Assembly: GCF_043641665.1 (NCBI RefSeq)
Contig: NC_092192.1
Coordinates: forward strand, 22,409,978-22,473,977
Source: Enoplosus armatus
Taxonomy: Eukaryota; Chordata; Actinopteri; Centrarchiformes; Enoplosidae
Length of the DNA: 64,000 nt
Reading direction: 5' to 3'
Shown here: piece by piece, positions 22,501-34,469 of the stretch
Layout: each line of letters begins with the position of its first letter
Position numbering within the stretch: position 1 is the stretch's first letter
Translations under genes and position numbers: made by a program
The notes under the pieces: model-generated
Seen by the model: only the letters and a program-made list of their open reading frames with translations
Databases searched by the model: none
What the model was told of the DNA's origin: nothing

Positions 22501-24513
22501 GCAATTCAGCGTCACTGCACACACACATACCCCCCCCCCCCCACCCCCACCCCCAAACATCTCGGTACAAAACACTTTCATGTTCCCGCACCTTTATTCT
22601 CTTTAAGTCCGTGACTCTCTTTCACATCATTAGCCTCCATTTGGATAATCTCTTTTTATCCCACTCGTCTTGCAGATTCCTCTCCCCTCTTTTTGATGAC
22701 GCTCGATTCATTAAATCGAGGAATCCACCGGTGGCACGGAGGATTGGGCCTTCTTTTCTGAAATGTCTTCAACCAGAAAGCCCAGGCTGGAGGAAATTAG
22801 ACCGCTCTCTCTCTTTTTTTTTTTTTTTTTTTTTTTTTGTTTGCTCAATCCATCCTGACTCATCGCTGCGTGGGTATTTTTAGCAGTGGATTCCTGTTTG
22901 GCTTTCGCCCCACTGTTCACAAAGGGCTATCATATTCTGTGAGACGGTGGGGGGGTGGGGTGGGGGTGGGGGGGATAATCAATGTCAAATATCAGCCGAG
23001 AGTCGATTAGTGGATCCGTTCGTGTCATGCTGGAAGTTAGATATATGGTTTGTGTGTGTGTAGCAGCAGCAGCAGCTGGATGACGTGCCGGTGTGTGTGT
23101 GTGTGTGTGTGTATAGACTAAATGTGTGTGTGTTTTGTGCTGTGTTTCGTCTGGCACAGCTGCACGCTCGTTAAATGTTGGGCTTAAACCCGCGCTGACG
23201 CCGCGCCGGCTCCGGTTACCCCCGTGGGAATACCTGCCATTGTCATCATTGAGCGCCTTATAATTCCCTGGAATTAGCCTCAAATGGTTCAAGTTTGGCG
23301 TGGCGGGATAAAAAAAAGCTGCCAGATCTGAGCAAAGCGTTAAAAACTGTAAGAGTCAGTGCAATGAATATGCACGTTTTTGGTTTGTAATTCATTGTAC
23401 AATAGTGTACACCCCCCCACCCCCGACATAGCGTCTGATTCCTCACTGTTCAGGGAACCGAGTGACCTGATATCCTGTTTGTCAGGAGAACAGAAATATT
23501 CCTGATTGTTGCACATCCTGTCGGTCAGTGATCTGTGGCACATACAGCTGCCGGGCATGAGGACTTATTTAGCTTCTATTGTATGAGCTTGGAAACAATC
23601 CCACTGTGTGCCGACTTCATCTTCAACGCCAGGGAATGATTGTGAAGTGTGAGGTGGCCCGGTTTGGTTGTCAATATGCGCGGGAGATTTCGGTGAGTTT
23701 TTTTTTTTTTGGGGGGGGGGGGGCGCCCCAGCCACGGGAATTATCATGCAAAATTAATTATTTGCCTCTTCTTCTTTTCTTTTTTTTTTTTATGTCCCCC
23801 TGAATCTTGCAGTAAAAAACCTGCCCGTGTTTTATTGAAATGAAATTATGGTATAATGTCACTTTTGCTATTAGCACCGAGAGTCTGTGCATGCCAATTG
23901 ATCCTGCTGTTGTCATAGCAACATGAACCACTAAACCTCCGCGCAGCTGTTGTTATGGAAGCCCTTGAACAGCTGGGGGGCTATAGCTGCGGAGGGATTG
24001 TGGGAAAAGGGTCCTTTTGGTCCTCCCTTCACACCTTGACCCCAAAACTCCTGCTCGTGAAAAGAGGAGGATTTGGGAATCTTAAAGATGTCCATCTGGA
24101 GCCTCCGTATGATTAGAGAGAAAGTTTATGCAGGAAGTTGTGAATATTTAATCGCGCCTGTGTCTTCTCCAAACCTGCCCCCCCCCCCTTCCCCCAAATG
24201 CGAGCAGTGAAATCAAATGAAGCTAGATTCTCTCCCAGGGTTCGCCTGATGCATTGGAGCATATCCCATTATTGATATGAGCAAATGTTGTACACAGTGC
24301 AACGATAAAACAATCATTTCACGAGGAGCACAACTTGTCCGGGGAGCGGCGCTCTCCGAGTCCAATTCCTTTGGCCATGATAATGCCGCGAAACGCAACC
24401 CAGGGAGCGAGGTCTCCTCCTCCCACTGTCTGATTTCAGCCAGAACTCACTGACTGCGGATGTGCCCATCAGGATTATCAGTACTGTTGATGCTACCTCC
24501 TTGTGACTCCATA
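22501..24513. other. pknox2 intron 1, homopolymer-rich block
   Basis: It contains a C-rich run at 22530-22555, T25 at 22814-22838, a G-quadruplex-type run at 22948-22974 and (TG)n at 23091-23112. T13 directly followed by G13 lies at 23698-23723, and a C-run at about 24179-24189. 23810-24110 is repeat-poor and might be a conserved element. No gene is visible. Confidence 0.4.
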
Positions 24514-24680
24514 CACAGTGGAAGAACTGCTCAGATGCTTTACCTTAAGTAAAAGTTGGAATACTATAAAGTATAACATATTCGGTATTGCAGGTAAAAG
24601 TCTTACACACTCAAGTAAAAGTACAGTATCATCAGCTAAATGTACTTATCAAAAGTAAAAGTTCTCATGAAGCAGAATGG
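24514..24680 (+). mobile_element. Left part of an interrupted teleost dispersed repeat
   Basis: The repeated AAGTAAAAGT words (24548, 24614, 24654) and the order of motifs, ending AGTAAAAGTTCTCATGAAGCAGAATGG, match my memory of a very common teleost repeat. That repeat has AAGTAAAAGTACT modules and starts near a CAGTGG. Its expected continuation (CTGCAAAGTAAC...) is not here but resumes at about 25379, so the copy appears to be split by an insertion. It is non-coding and decayed. The family name is not asserted. Confidence 0.6.
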
Positions 24681-24684
24681 TACG

Positions 24685-24955
24685 TAGAGCTGCGACGATT
24701 AGTAGATTCATCGATCGGTCGATTGAAAGCAAATGAGTTGCCCGTTTCTCAAACATTTGCTGCTGCCTTTCTTTGTCATTTATGAAAATAGGCGAAGAGT
24801 CTTTGGGCTTTGGACCATTGGCTGGACAAGAGAAGCAATTTGACGACGTCACTTTAGGTTCTGGGAAATTGTGACGAGCATTTTTCCAAATCTTTGCACA
24901 TTTTATAGACTTTGTAGACAACTAAAGATGAAAATAACCGTTAGCTGCAGCCCTA
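24685..24955 (+). mobile_element. hAT-like non-autonomous element, copy 1
   Basis: It begins TAGAGCTGCGACGATTAG and ends GTTAGCTGCAGCCCTA, imperfect terminal inverted repeats. Internal words such as TTGGGCTTTGGACCATTGG, GAAGCAATTTGACGACGTCA and TCTGGGAAATTGTGACG match a widespread teleost MITE that I recall, which begins TAGAGCTGCAACGATTA. It has no coding capacity. It sits inside the AAGTAAAAGT repeat and abuts an inverted second copy. Confidence 0.65.
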
Positions 24956-24969
24956 ACGGTTATTTTCAT
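24928..24969. repeat. Perfect 17-bp inverted repeat with an 8-base loop
   Basis: ATGAAAATAACCGTTAG at 24928-24944 is exactly complementary to CTAACGGTTATTTTCAT at 24953-24969, with CTGCAGCC between. It marks the junction where two copies of the same MITE family meet tail to tail. Confidence 0.95.
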
Positions 24970-25260
24970 TATTGATCGGCCTGCTGGTTATTTTCTCAAA
25001 TTGATTTATCGCTCTATAACATGTCAGAAAGTTGGTTAAAATGGGTCGTCCCGATAGCCGAATGGTCTAGCATCTACTGTCTGCTAACTAATAAATGCAA
25101 AAATGCCACAAAAAAAAAAAAGACAGAGAAAGAAGTTGCCCATCACTGTTCACTCAGAGCCCAAGGTCCAAGAGGCAATGATATAAAACAGAGAAGAGTA
25201 GGAAATTCCTCACGATTGAGATGCTCAAACTTGGGAATATTGTAGTTTTTTATTCTGTCT
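24953..25260 (-). mobile_element. hAT-like non-autonomous element, inverted copy 2
   Basis: Read on the minus strand, this is the same family as copy 1. From the junction it shows CTAACGGTTATTTTCATTAT, then a terminal-region word CTCAAATTGATTTATCG, then TATAACATGTCAGAAAG and CAGAGCCCAAGGT. These follow the order expected of the reversed consensus. It is more diverged than copy 1, and its right end is uncertain (25240-25375). Confidence 0.5.
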
Positions 25261-25378
25261 TGCTGCAAAAAGAAATTCCTCTTGTGGAGCAACAAAGATC
25301 GAAAGTGAACTGATCTATAGCAACACTCTTCTTGTCCTCGCAAATGACTTTTTAGAAGCTGGGTCATGGGTTTTTTGC

Positions 25379-25505
25379 GTGTAAATCTGCAAAGTAACTT
25401 GTAACTGTGGCTGTCAGATTAATGCAGCGGAGTGAGCGGTGCAGCCCTCAGTGGAGTAGAGGCAGAAAAATGAAGTAACAGTAAGTAAGAAGTAAAGCGA
25501 GGAGC
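25379..25505 (+). mobile_element. Right part of the interrupted teleost dispersed repeat
   Basis: The words AATCTGCAAAGTAACTTGTAACT, GCTGTCAGATTAATGCAG, CAGTGGAGTAGAGGCAG and AAGTAACAGTAAGTAAG are the expected continuation of the repeat that breaks off at 24680. About 700 bases, including the two inverted MITE copies, separate the halves. Confidence 0.55.
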
Positions 25506-25746
25506 TAGTTCCCTCCACTGACTGCAGATGTGTACCTGTGTACACATGTAGAGGCTGCAGTGGGAGCGACGGCGGGCAGATTCAGGAATGCTAATGTTTC
25601 CTCTGTGGCTTTTGCGAGACGCGGTGATTAGACCTCCAGCCCCCCGGGTGGAGCCCCTCGCCGCCGCGGCTACCCGCCCCGATTCACTTTTGACGTCAAC
25701 AGGAAGGTCAGCCGGGTCCCAGAGGGGTCATGGAGGGACGGTGAGC

Positions 25747-25791
<45 letters not shown>

Positions 25792-27584
25792 ACGGTGGGC
25801 TTCCGCACACGGAGACGCTCCTCCAGGATCCCAGACGTGGGCCCGGAGGGATGGACCGAGGGAGGAAGGGCCCGTGGAGCTTTGGGAGGGCTTGGGGAAG
25901 GATTACTGAGAGGCTAAAATGTTTTCTTTGTGGCTGAAGGAAACCTAAGAAATGCTCTCACCCAAATCTCCCGTGGTCTGTGGGGGCTGCTTGGAAGTGA
26001 AACTCAAGCTACATCCTAGACTTTCTCGCTTTCTTGGGGCTTTGAGCTCGTCTGTACTGTCGTTAGTGAGTTTTGAGCGTTCAACCAGTACTACGGCTGG
26101 ATTTATTTGAATTATGATGGGAGTAATTGAATGGACAATAAGGGAACGGAAGAAGCTTTTTGCGATGTATTGCGCTGGATGATTTGTTCCGAAAAAACGA
26201 CAATTTCAACCAAAGTCTGTCTCCAAAACACCATGACATCAATCTCACATGTTTTGTAGCTCTCATGAATAAAGCGTATTAAAATAATTGCATCAGAACA
26301 CCATCAGGCGCATTCTCCCATTTTGTCTTCTGCTGAAAGCGTGAAAAATGGCGGACACCAAAGAGCAATAACAACTCGCACAGTGCTAATTCTTGCAAAC
26401 AAAAAAGAAAAAAAAATGGTTCTGCAATTTTCTCATAAAACTTTCTGATGTTTATCCATTCTGTGTTCAATGAAGCACTTTATTTGCTACATCTCAGATC
26501 ATGTAAACACTCCTAATTGAGTTTCCTCAAAATTTACATGACAGTGGGAGAGAATATGAACTTGTTATTGTTTTTTTTTTTCCTTTTCACCCGGCCCCGG
26601 CCTTTGGGGAGATTGATGAAAACTCTTAAAAAGGAGAAATGTTTGGGCTGTTCTCGCTAAACCCCCCCCCCCCCCACCCCCCCGCATCATCCATTTGGGG
26701 GCCTCTGGTCGTACCCACCTACCACACGCACACGGTAGTCCCCACTGAGCTGTGCAGCACTGGATAAATACCATCCCTTCAGAGGCTCTGTGTTAGCAGA
26801 TTGCTGGAGGTATAGGCGGCCTGCTGTGAGGCCCGGCCACACTCCCACTGTTCTGGAGGAGCTTTAAGCGAAAGATCAGGTGTCCGGCCCTGAATGCTTG
26901 ATTGAACTTAAATCTTTTGCATGTGCGGCATAACCCTCTCTGTGTGGCTCACACACGGCCAGCCAGTCAATCGCTCAGAGGAACTTGAGCCGCGGCGGCT
27001 CCCTGACCTCGCTGTTTCCACCTGTGTGGCAGAAAATTACAATCATGTGCATTTAAAAAAAACAAAAAAACACCTATTTTCATGTACGAGTGCTTTGATA
27101 CTATAGTTTAAACTACAAACCTTCAAGTACAGGACGGATTATTACTGCTGTTAATTATTTACCTGCCAAATGTATCCCTTGTTATTATTCACTTATTTTA
27201 TCGCATTCATTATTGTGCATGTATTGAAGTCATTTATAATGTTTTTTTTAATTTAGGATTAAAAACAGAGCTACAGTTCAACTTTCAACCTGCGTTCATT
27301 TTCATTTTGAAAGTTTACTGTCGACCGTCATTTTTCTTGAAGACATGAAGTCCACTTTCTAGCTTTTTCCGGAGCTTCCTCGGAGGAAGAGCGCGAGAAG
27401 CGGCTGAAAGATTAGCTTTTGTCAGGAGAAGGTTTACGTGGCCTTGGCCTCGGGTGCAGACCATGTTACTGCAACGCCTCCGGGTGGAGTCTTTGTTGCG
27501 TGTCACATCCCTTGTTTTCCACTCAGTCTATTATCAAATAAAGGCAAGACCACCAAAAAAGTGGGTCACTGACTTATTGAGTTA
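25506..27584. other. pknox2 intron 1, mixed block
   Basis: It has a CpG-rich patch with a perfect TGACGTCA at 25691-25698, (GT)21 at 25748-25790, and C runs at 26661-26688 that make a C-rich strand. 25920-26560 is unique and AT-rich, and 27040-27300 is AT-rich. No exon is supportable. Confidence 0.4.
25748..25790 (+). repeat. (GT)21 microsatellite
   Basis: A pure GT tract of about 43 bases. Confidence 0.97.
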
Positions 27585-27707
27585 TGTGAAGGCGGAGCGG
27601 GGTCGCCCATTAATCTCAGGGTGTGGCGGTTTGATCCCCTGCAATGGCGCTGGTATGTGAATGGGTGAATGAGAAAATTGCAAAGCGCTTCGTCCTAGAC
27701 CACTTAC
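27585..27707 (+). mobile_element. Decayed tRNA-derived-like SINE fragment
   Basis: The words GTCGCCCATTAATCTCAGGG and GGCGGTTTGATCCCCTGC resemble a tRNA-like head with a degenerate B box. The tail (TATGTGAATGGGTGAATGAG, then AAAGCGCTTCGTCCTAGACC) resembles a teleost repeat that I know by its 'GTGAATGGGTGAATG ... AAAGCGCTTTGAGTGG' tail. Its A-box part is eroded. Confidence 0.5.
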
Positions 27708-28286
27708 TTGGGGACCGGTTTGTCTGACCTCTTGTTTTGCCTTGGCTATTGCTTTTGCCAAGTCCCTAGATCTGGGCTATCAAAGTGGAAAGTAGCACTT
27801 TATCATAATGGGAATGATGGCCGACAGTACAAAAACAAGACCCGGGTTGAACACTTGAATTGACAGCATTGTAATTAGGATACAATCAAACACTACCACA
27901 AATGTGTGTGTTAATGACATTTAGTTACACAGTATGTTATCCTTACTATGACATTGCTAAATGACATACTGTACTTGGAATACTGTGTAAATGGCACGCA
28001 TTCAAATAATATCCATATCTGGTTCTTGATTAGCATTCAGTCGCCACCGCACCTGACGTTTGCTGCCTCGCGGTGCATTTTTATTCAAGAATAAAGCTGG
28101 TGTTATTTCATGTATTTTTATCATCAACAAATCCCCTGAAAAGACCAAAACCAACCATGTGTGTAGCCAAAGCCTGATATATCTTCTTCCTCTGTGCCGT
28201 AGAGCTCCTTTGTTGTCCAAAAACTATTAAAAACACGCCAGTGAACCACACTGTTGCACTGGGTGACATGTTCCTTCATTAGCATG

Positions 28287-28321
<35 letters not shown>
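28287..28321 (+). repeat. (AC)17 microsatellite
   Basis: A pure AC tract of 35 bases. Confidence 0.97.
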
Positions 28322-28325
<4 letters not shown>

Positions 28326-28962
28326 GTTTATTTTGACTCAATCCCCACACACACACCGTCCTGCTGCTGTAAATACCCACTAGAGCACCAAATGTGGATT
28401 AATCCTCAGCTGAAAATAGTCCCCCAAATAATGCACTATTTCCTCTCCTGTTTGACTAAGGTTTGCGAAAAACTACGGTGGCCAACTGCTTTAGAAAAAG
28501 GGACTGCATATTTGTGAGTGGCTTACGCCTTCAGCAGGAACCAGTGGGCCAGGGGCTGAGAGCCACGGACAGGCGAGGGAAGTCATTACGTATTGACAGA
28601 TGGACTAACACACATTCTCGGTTTTGGTCTTTCCATGGGATTTGTTGACGGCAGATAAAATAAAGATTAACACCAGCTTTGTCCTTATCAGTTGTGGTAT
28701 GTGGAACAGGCCCACTCATTAACCGCCGCCACTGTATCGGCACCAATACTGACGCTTCCGAGGCTATCGGAGCACTTGTGATTGTAGGGTGAAGATAAGG
28801 ACGTTCTATCCTTCCACTAAAAAAAGAGTTGACCATACACTGCATCGCTGCTCGCAAGGACATCCGAATATTTTCACTGATCTTCTGCCATTTTTAATGT
28901 CCTTTTTTTTCTCCGTGATACTGATGACTTCGCATAGCTTAAATGCTGTCATCTGTCAACAG

Positions 28963-29044
28963 GCTTGGCGTGGAGAGCTGGACACCGGGCCAAGGAGCAG
29001 AGAACAACACTGAGTGCTGCTGCGTGGCTGTGGGCAAGCTAACT
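28963..29044 (+). other. Possible non-coding exon (splice-site pair)
   Basis: An acceptor-like TCATCTGTCAACAG precedes 28963, and a good donor CT|GTAAGTTG follows 29044. The 82 bases between them contain no ATG, as would suit a 5' UTR exon of pknox2. Splice-like pairs of this quality occur by chance in 50 kb of intron, so this is only a candidate. Confidence 0.15.
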
Positions 29045-30859
29045 GTAAGTTGCCAGTTGCCGGTCCTGTAATTTTCAAGTGTGTGTTTCGTGAGCAGAAC
29101 TTTCACTCCAGTCTCGATAAGACTTTCAGGAACAACACGTCGGGCAGAGCTGATCTGTGTCTGCACCGGCCTGTGATTTCATTTAGCGCGCAATCAAATG
29201 CAATTCATGCTATGAAACACGTTGGCATGCCGGGGCGCACGGCTAACGATTACCCTGCTGCAGTTCACTCCGGCCGGTTGAAACCCAAACGATCATTTGA
29301 ATCCCATGGGCATATTTTCTCGACATTTCTTCCACCCCTAAAAACGAGAAGTTCGATGTCTGTGCGCAGTTCTTGCTGGAACTTCAATCAATAGCTTTTT
29401 TTTTTTTTTTAATGATTGATGATTCACTCGCCAGCAAACACACCGTTTGCATCTTGGATCAACATGAAAATGAATGTGACCCGGTGGGAATTTGGGATGG
29501 TGGGGCTGTCTTCTGCAAGGGGGGATTTTATTGTGTTTCTGACAACAAGACGATGTAGTGCTGTCCTTCCACATATACTGTACATAGTTTAGGTTTTAAC
29601 TGACTATTTATATACTTTCCACAAATGTTCTATTCCTGAACAATACCTATACAACCATGTGAGGAGAAAAGAGGCACCCCAAAGATCTCCAATGGTGCTT
29701 CCAGAGACTAAGAGTAGGGACAGTCTGGCTATCCAATGTTGCTGTGGAGTGGATAGTGGTTCTAAATGATATTCCCATGACAGAACGGGCTATTAAATGT
29801 CCCCGAATGCTTTTTGGATGCCCGTGACTACAACTGGAGTTCCTCCCACAAAAAAAACCCCTCTGTGATGGTCGCGTTTGCTGCTGGTGTCACCGAGGCA
29901 GTGAGGTAAGCACATAGTATTTTACTTGCAAGTAAGTTATCGGTCCCCATTAGTGTAGATTCTGTTGTGCTCAGGTTCTACGTAAAACACGCGGACCGGC
30001 AGGCGCACAGGACTATTTTCGCGTCGTCGAGCTAAAGCGCCCGCAAACGAGCTCTGACTTTATTTCTCCGTTCCAGCATTCACGTTTGCCGTAGCTGTGA
30101 TAACCACCAGTGTGTAGCGTGCTGCATCTTTATCCAGACAAATGTATGAAAAGAACAAACGGAGAGCAAATGGAAAAATAAAATGAGTGACCAGTTTACT
30201 ACGCTCTGCGTCACGAAGGCAACAAAGGCCCGAGCGGCAACTAAACGTGAATCCAGACAGCAGGAGAAGACCGGAAATCGCACGTGTGACACGTCCATCC
30301 CTCTTGCGGCCACTGTTGCTTCGGCAACCGGTCCGCTCACGAAAAAACCCCCCCACTTCGATTGAGAAGCACCTTGATTTTCCATTCTTGACTGGGCAGG
30401 GAAGTACGTACATGTTTGGCATGTTTTTTTTTGCGTTTATTAAATACTGCGATCCCACCGCGAGCCAGAGACTTCCCACAACGGATCCAAACAGGTCCGC
30501 TGCAATCATTCAACAATAAATGAAGGTTATATTTGTTTATTTCCACATGTATTTATTTATTTATTTTTTTTACATTTATTGTTACAAATTGCATTCTGGT
30601 CAAACTTGGCTGCGTGGGCCAGTGAGTAATGTGGGTGGGCCAGTGCCACCCAGGCCCGTTACTGGCCTGCAAACGCAGCAGCTGACAATGCTGTCACAAC
30701 ACCAGCTCTATTTAGAATGGCACAAATACAGTTATGATTATCAGACAAAGGACCATTTCCAGTTATTTCTACATAACTACCATTATATATAACTACTGGG
30801 GATTGGAAGGGGTTAGATCATGATTCTATACCCAGAATTGTCTTGCTGTTTGTTGTTGT

Positions 30860-31120
30860 CCACCTCCACCTGAGCCGTTCCAGAGACAATGATATTTGAA
30901 ATTAGGTGGAAATTGCTGTCTTGGGGCATTTGAATATTACTGCCTGTCCCTGTGGTTCAAATTGAAATAAGCCTAAGAGACTTTAATGTCCTCCGCGCCG
31001 CCATGTCTGCAGCTAATTGCAAATTGATTTGAAGAGCTGAAAAAGTTTTTGCTCGTTCCTGCTGAATTGAAAATTATTCCGATTTTCTTTTTCATCTCAA
31101 GGCTTAATGAATCTAGTTTT
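30860..31120. promoter_or_regulatory. Candidate conserved non-coding element B
   Basis: A simple-repeat-free stretch with clustered homeodomain-type cores: GCAGCTAATTGCAAATTGAT around 31011-31030, GAAATTAGGTGG, TGAAAATTATTCC and TTTGAATATTACTG. There is no ORF worth calling. The assignment is by composition only. Confidence 0.35.
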
Positions 31121-31301
31121 TGTTTCTTTTGTTGAGCTTGAATCAAGGTTGTCTTTGAAGATCTGCTATTAAACCACAGGTGGGTTTTTTTTTTTTGTGC
31201 TTTCATTTTGCATCTTTGCTGTCCTGAAGTTTATCTATCTACGGAAAGTCACCATCATTTTCGCAGCACTGGAGGTCTTCAGGGGGCCCCCCCTTGGTAC
31301 T

Positions 31302-31700
31302 CACTGATAATAATAATGATTAGCTTTATTTAAACAGCACATGCTTGAACGGACACGTTGGAAACAAAACTGTGCTTGCATTAATAAAAAGCTTTAAAGA
31401 TACATTTTGACAACAAGTGACAACCGATTCTGCAGGCCTCAGATCTCCTGGCAGGGAGCTCCAAAGCTGAGGAGACCTTGACTGCAAAAGCCTGGTCACC
31501 TTTAGTCTTGAGCCCTGCAGTATAACGGGGGGGGGGGGTAAACCATGAAGTGCTTTAAAGGGCTGTTATGGCCTTGTCATGAGAAGCCCTGAATACAACG
31601 AAATGCGACCGAACTGAGATGAAGTGAAAGTACGCATGACCCTTCTCGAGATCAGGCCGAGACAGAGAAGACTTGGTTTTTTGAGATGCTCCTCAAATGA
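31302..31700 (-). mobile_element. Teleost dispersed repeat copy
   Basis: Words in order are TTAGCTTTATTTAAACAGCA, CAGGGAGCTCCAAAGCTGAG, ACTGCAAAAGCCTGGTCACC, TTAGTCTTGAGCCCTG, AACCATGAAGTGCTTTAAAG and, further on, a decayed GAGATCAGGCCGAGA...GAGATGCTCCTCAAATGA. They match a common teleost repeat that I recall by its 'AGCAAAGGCCCGGTCGCCTTTGGTCTTGAG' region. It has a G11-type run at 31527-31538. Strand and exact ends are uncertain. Confidence 0.55.
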
Positions 31701-32595
31701 TCGAGGTTTTTTTTTCCACAGTTCCGTTTTGGGTCGGCGCCAACGTTTTGGAACCACCAAAAAACACTTGTACCAAGCAGTGCATCTACATTCACCCGTA
31801 TCTGCCAGCTACCCAAGCTGTACGGCGCTGCTTCACGGGATTAACTGTGGATTAACTGCTTTTTTTTTTTTTTTTTTTTTTTTTCTCAAGGGAATCTCGG
31901 CAGTCACACTGTTGAGGGACGGCTGTTACATGTTCGCTCTGACGCAGCTCAGTATCCCTTGGAATATAGGTATTGGAAAATCAGGATCCAGTGCCAACAT
32001 TCAGAGGCGACATAGGAAGTCCTGGGACGGTGAATGGTGAACGGGTGTGCGCAGCGTGACTTGACTTTCATGCAGGAGAGGAAGTTTGCGCCTCATCCGA
32101 GACCTGCAATTGACCATTGGCGTTTATCAAGCGTTAACTACGCTGAAGTCACCATTATAGCTATTCTCCAAAATGCGCGTGGCGGAAAGTGAAATGGCCG
32201 GCCGCGAGACGTTTCTGCGACGGCTCCGTTTCTGGAAATGTTACACCGCAAGTGTACCAAGTTGTGTGCTTTCATGAAGAAAGTGGAACACATCGCCTCA
32301 AATTTGGGACATCAGCCCCTTCATGTTCTAAAAGTGTCGTTTCTGTCAAAATCCTTCTAAATCCTAATTAGTCTTTGTAGTCAAACTCTGTTAAATGCCC
32401 CTGTATTGGGGAAGGGGCCGCAGACAAAGTAAGAAGCTAGAACAATGGGGGATCTGTACACACATGGCAGTCTCTATTTGATTGCCAGAGGAGGTCTGGT
32501 TATACTAAGCCATTTGTCTCTTCCTACACACAGGCCAGACTAATCGCACAGCCAGTCTCCATGTCCTCTCAGCCCCTAAGTGTTCCCCACTCCTG

Positions 32596-32618
32596 CCCCC
32601 CCCCCCCCCCCCCCCCCC
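32596..32618 (+). repeat. C23 homopolymer
   Basis: An uninterrupted run of 23 C inside a pyrimidine-rich stretch. Confidence 0.9.
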
Positions 32619-33608
32619 TCCTCCTCTCCACACCCAAAACCTCCAGCACGATTCCCCACCAAGGATTGTTTTACGCTTAATTTTGTTAGAGTTAATGAGA
32701 TTTCACTAATTAAATCTCCTCCTGGTTGGAGACCCCGCTCCCCTCGCCTTACATTGCCCCCACCCCACTTACAATCACTCCAGCCCATGGAGCGATTGCT
32801 TGTAGAGCTATTTTACACAAATAAACTTTGTGGGTTGCACAAGGACAGGCCTGTGTTACTCTGTGGATTTCCAATTTCGCGCCAAGATGCTCTGCTGCAC
32901 TTGTGATAGCCAATAGGTTTTCAAATCTGATTTGGCGTATAAGGGGCAGGAAGTAGTTGTCGAGCACATCAAGATGCTTTCGCGTCGTGAAGATGAGGTG
33001 CTGCAGAGTATGTCGGGAGACGCCAGTGAACGGAGGAGCGGTTGTAACGTCTGATTGTCAGTTTTTTGTGGTATTTGCGACCGATTTGATGGGTGGAGAA
33101 TATTTTTGTGACAGCTTGAACTCTCTTGGAAATGCGGTGGTATCCTATTCTAAACTCCTGGTACTGTATATTCCTTCACTGGTGTTAACCAGTCATGGCA
33201 CAGTAGCCAAAAAGCTCAAAAGTGGATCCAAGGGGACGGGACTTCACTGACAAAACTGGCAAAACATGTTCCAGATACATGTCCCTAATAATAATCCCTG
33301 CATTAGCTGTGTGGCAGCGCTAAAAGGGAAGTGCTGAAGGGTGGGACCATCTCACTTCAAGCAGTGAGGCCTTGGAGGTCATTGTTGACAGCAGCCGCTT
33401 GCCCTGCTATTATGGACGACCCTCTGGGACTCTCGCGCTGACTATTGTGGGAGCCAACCTCCCGTTTCCCGTGTGAGCCCTGCACACCCGGTGCCAGCTC
33501 CGAACGCTCGGTTCTTCAGCCAAGAAGTCCATTACACCCCTCGCCCTCCTTCCCCCTCTCCCTCCCACGCCTCTGTGTCCATTGTAGCCCAGCTTCCCCC
33601 ATCCTCTG

Positions 33609-33611
<3 letters not shown>

Positions 33612-33650
<39 letters not shown>
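33612..33650 (+). repeat. (CA)19 microsatellite
   Basis: A pure CA tract of 39 bases. Confidence 0.97.
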
Positions 33651-33653
<3 letters not shown>

Positions 33654-34469
33654 GTCCAGCCTCAGAAGCCCCTGTGCTGTGTGGCCCACGGGTGGGCGAG
33701 TGGGCAGCGTGCCCGTTTCAGATGGGAGTGTTTCCTTGATGAAGGCCCGTGCTGATCGGGTTTCTGCCACCTGTCATTCAGCTTAGGAGGCAGGAAAGGA
33801 GGCAACAGAGGTTGTGGGTGGTGGGAGTGAGGGGCGGGGTGGAGTGTGGGGGTGGGGTGGCGGTAAACAGGAGAGATGCCATGGCAATCTGGCACCAAGC
33901 CTGCAGCCTGCTGTTGTTTCAGCATAGCCTCCCAGACTTCTCAAGTAGTCCTTTTTTACTTTCAGCCCGTTTGATCCAATGAAAGAAAAGTGATCAGATT
34001 TCACACATTGTTATATATTTTAATTTTTTTTTATTTACTAAACATGAAGTCAGATATTTCACCATGACATGTCATTCACTGAAAAGACCAAAAAATATTA
34101 AGTGTAGTTGAGTGCACAAAATAATATAACCTCCCGTAATTCATCACAGGACTTCATCTCACAAGCACAGCATGCCGTTACAGATTGGATGCTGGCGGAA
34201 AGCAGGCGGCAAAGCGTTCAGGGCCTCGCGACGCCTCGCTCGTGGAGACGAATTCGTTTGCCTTTCCTCCCGAGTGAGAGTAGCAGGTTTATGTGAGATT
34301 TTTAGTCAAATCAAGATGTCTGGAAGTGCGTATTAATCATAAGCACGTTATATAGTAGCATTTTAGCTTATGGTCTTAGCAGGTATGGAATCACGTGCAC
34401 GCTGCCGTTCAAAAATTCCGCGTGGGGGCGGCAGCTAAACCCATTGTGGAGCTACCTTTAGCCTCCTCT

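Larger units (their letters stand above)
27708..31301. other. pknox2 intron 1, mixed block
   Basis: (AC)n lies at 28287-28321 and T15 near 29396-29410. CpG-containing sequence covers 29980-30400. A candidate conserved element is at 30860-31120, and a possible non-coding exon at 28963-29044 is listed separately. The longest open frames, around 30.1-30.5 kb, run in overlapping frames on both strands and show no family signature. Confidence 0.4.
31701..34469. other. pknox2 intron 1, mixed block
   Basis: T25 lies at 31860-31884, C23 at 32596-32618 and (CA)19 at 33612-33650. A G-rich quadruplex-prone stretch is at 33810-33865. A repeat-poor AT-rich segment, 32640-32960, contains TTAATGAGATTTCACTAATTAAATC and is a further conserved-element candidate. 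No exon is recognised. Confidence 0.4.

Noticed and set aside
30060..30519. Overlapping 100-150 codon frames on both strands
   Set aside because: Frames on both strands are open at once in a CpG-containing patch, and neither shows a domain or a convincing splice context.
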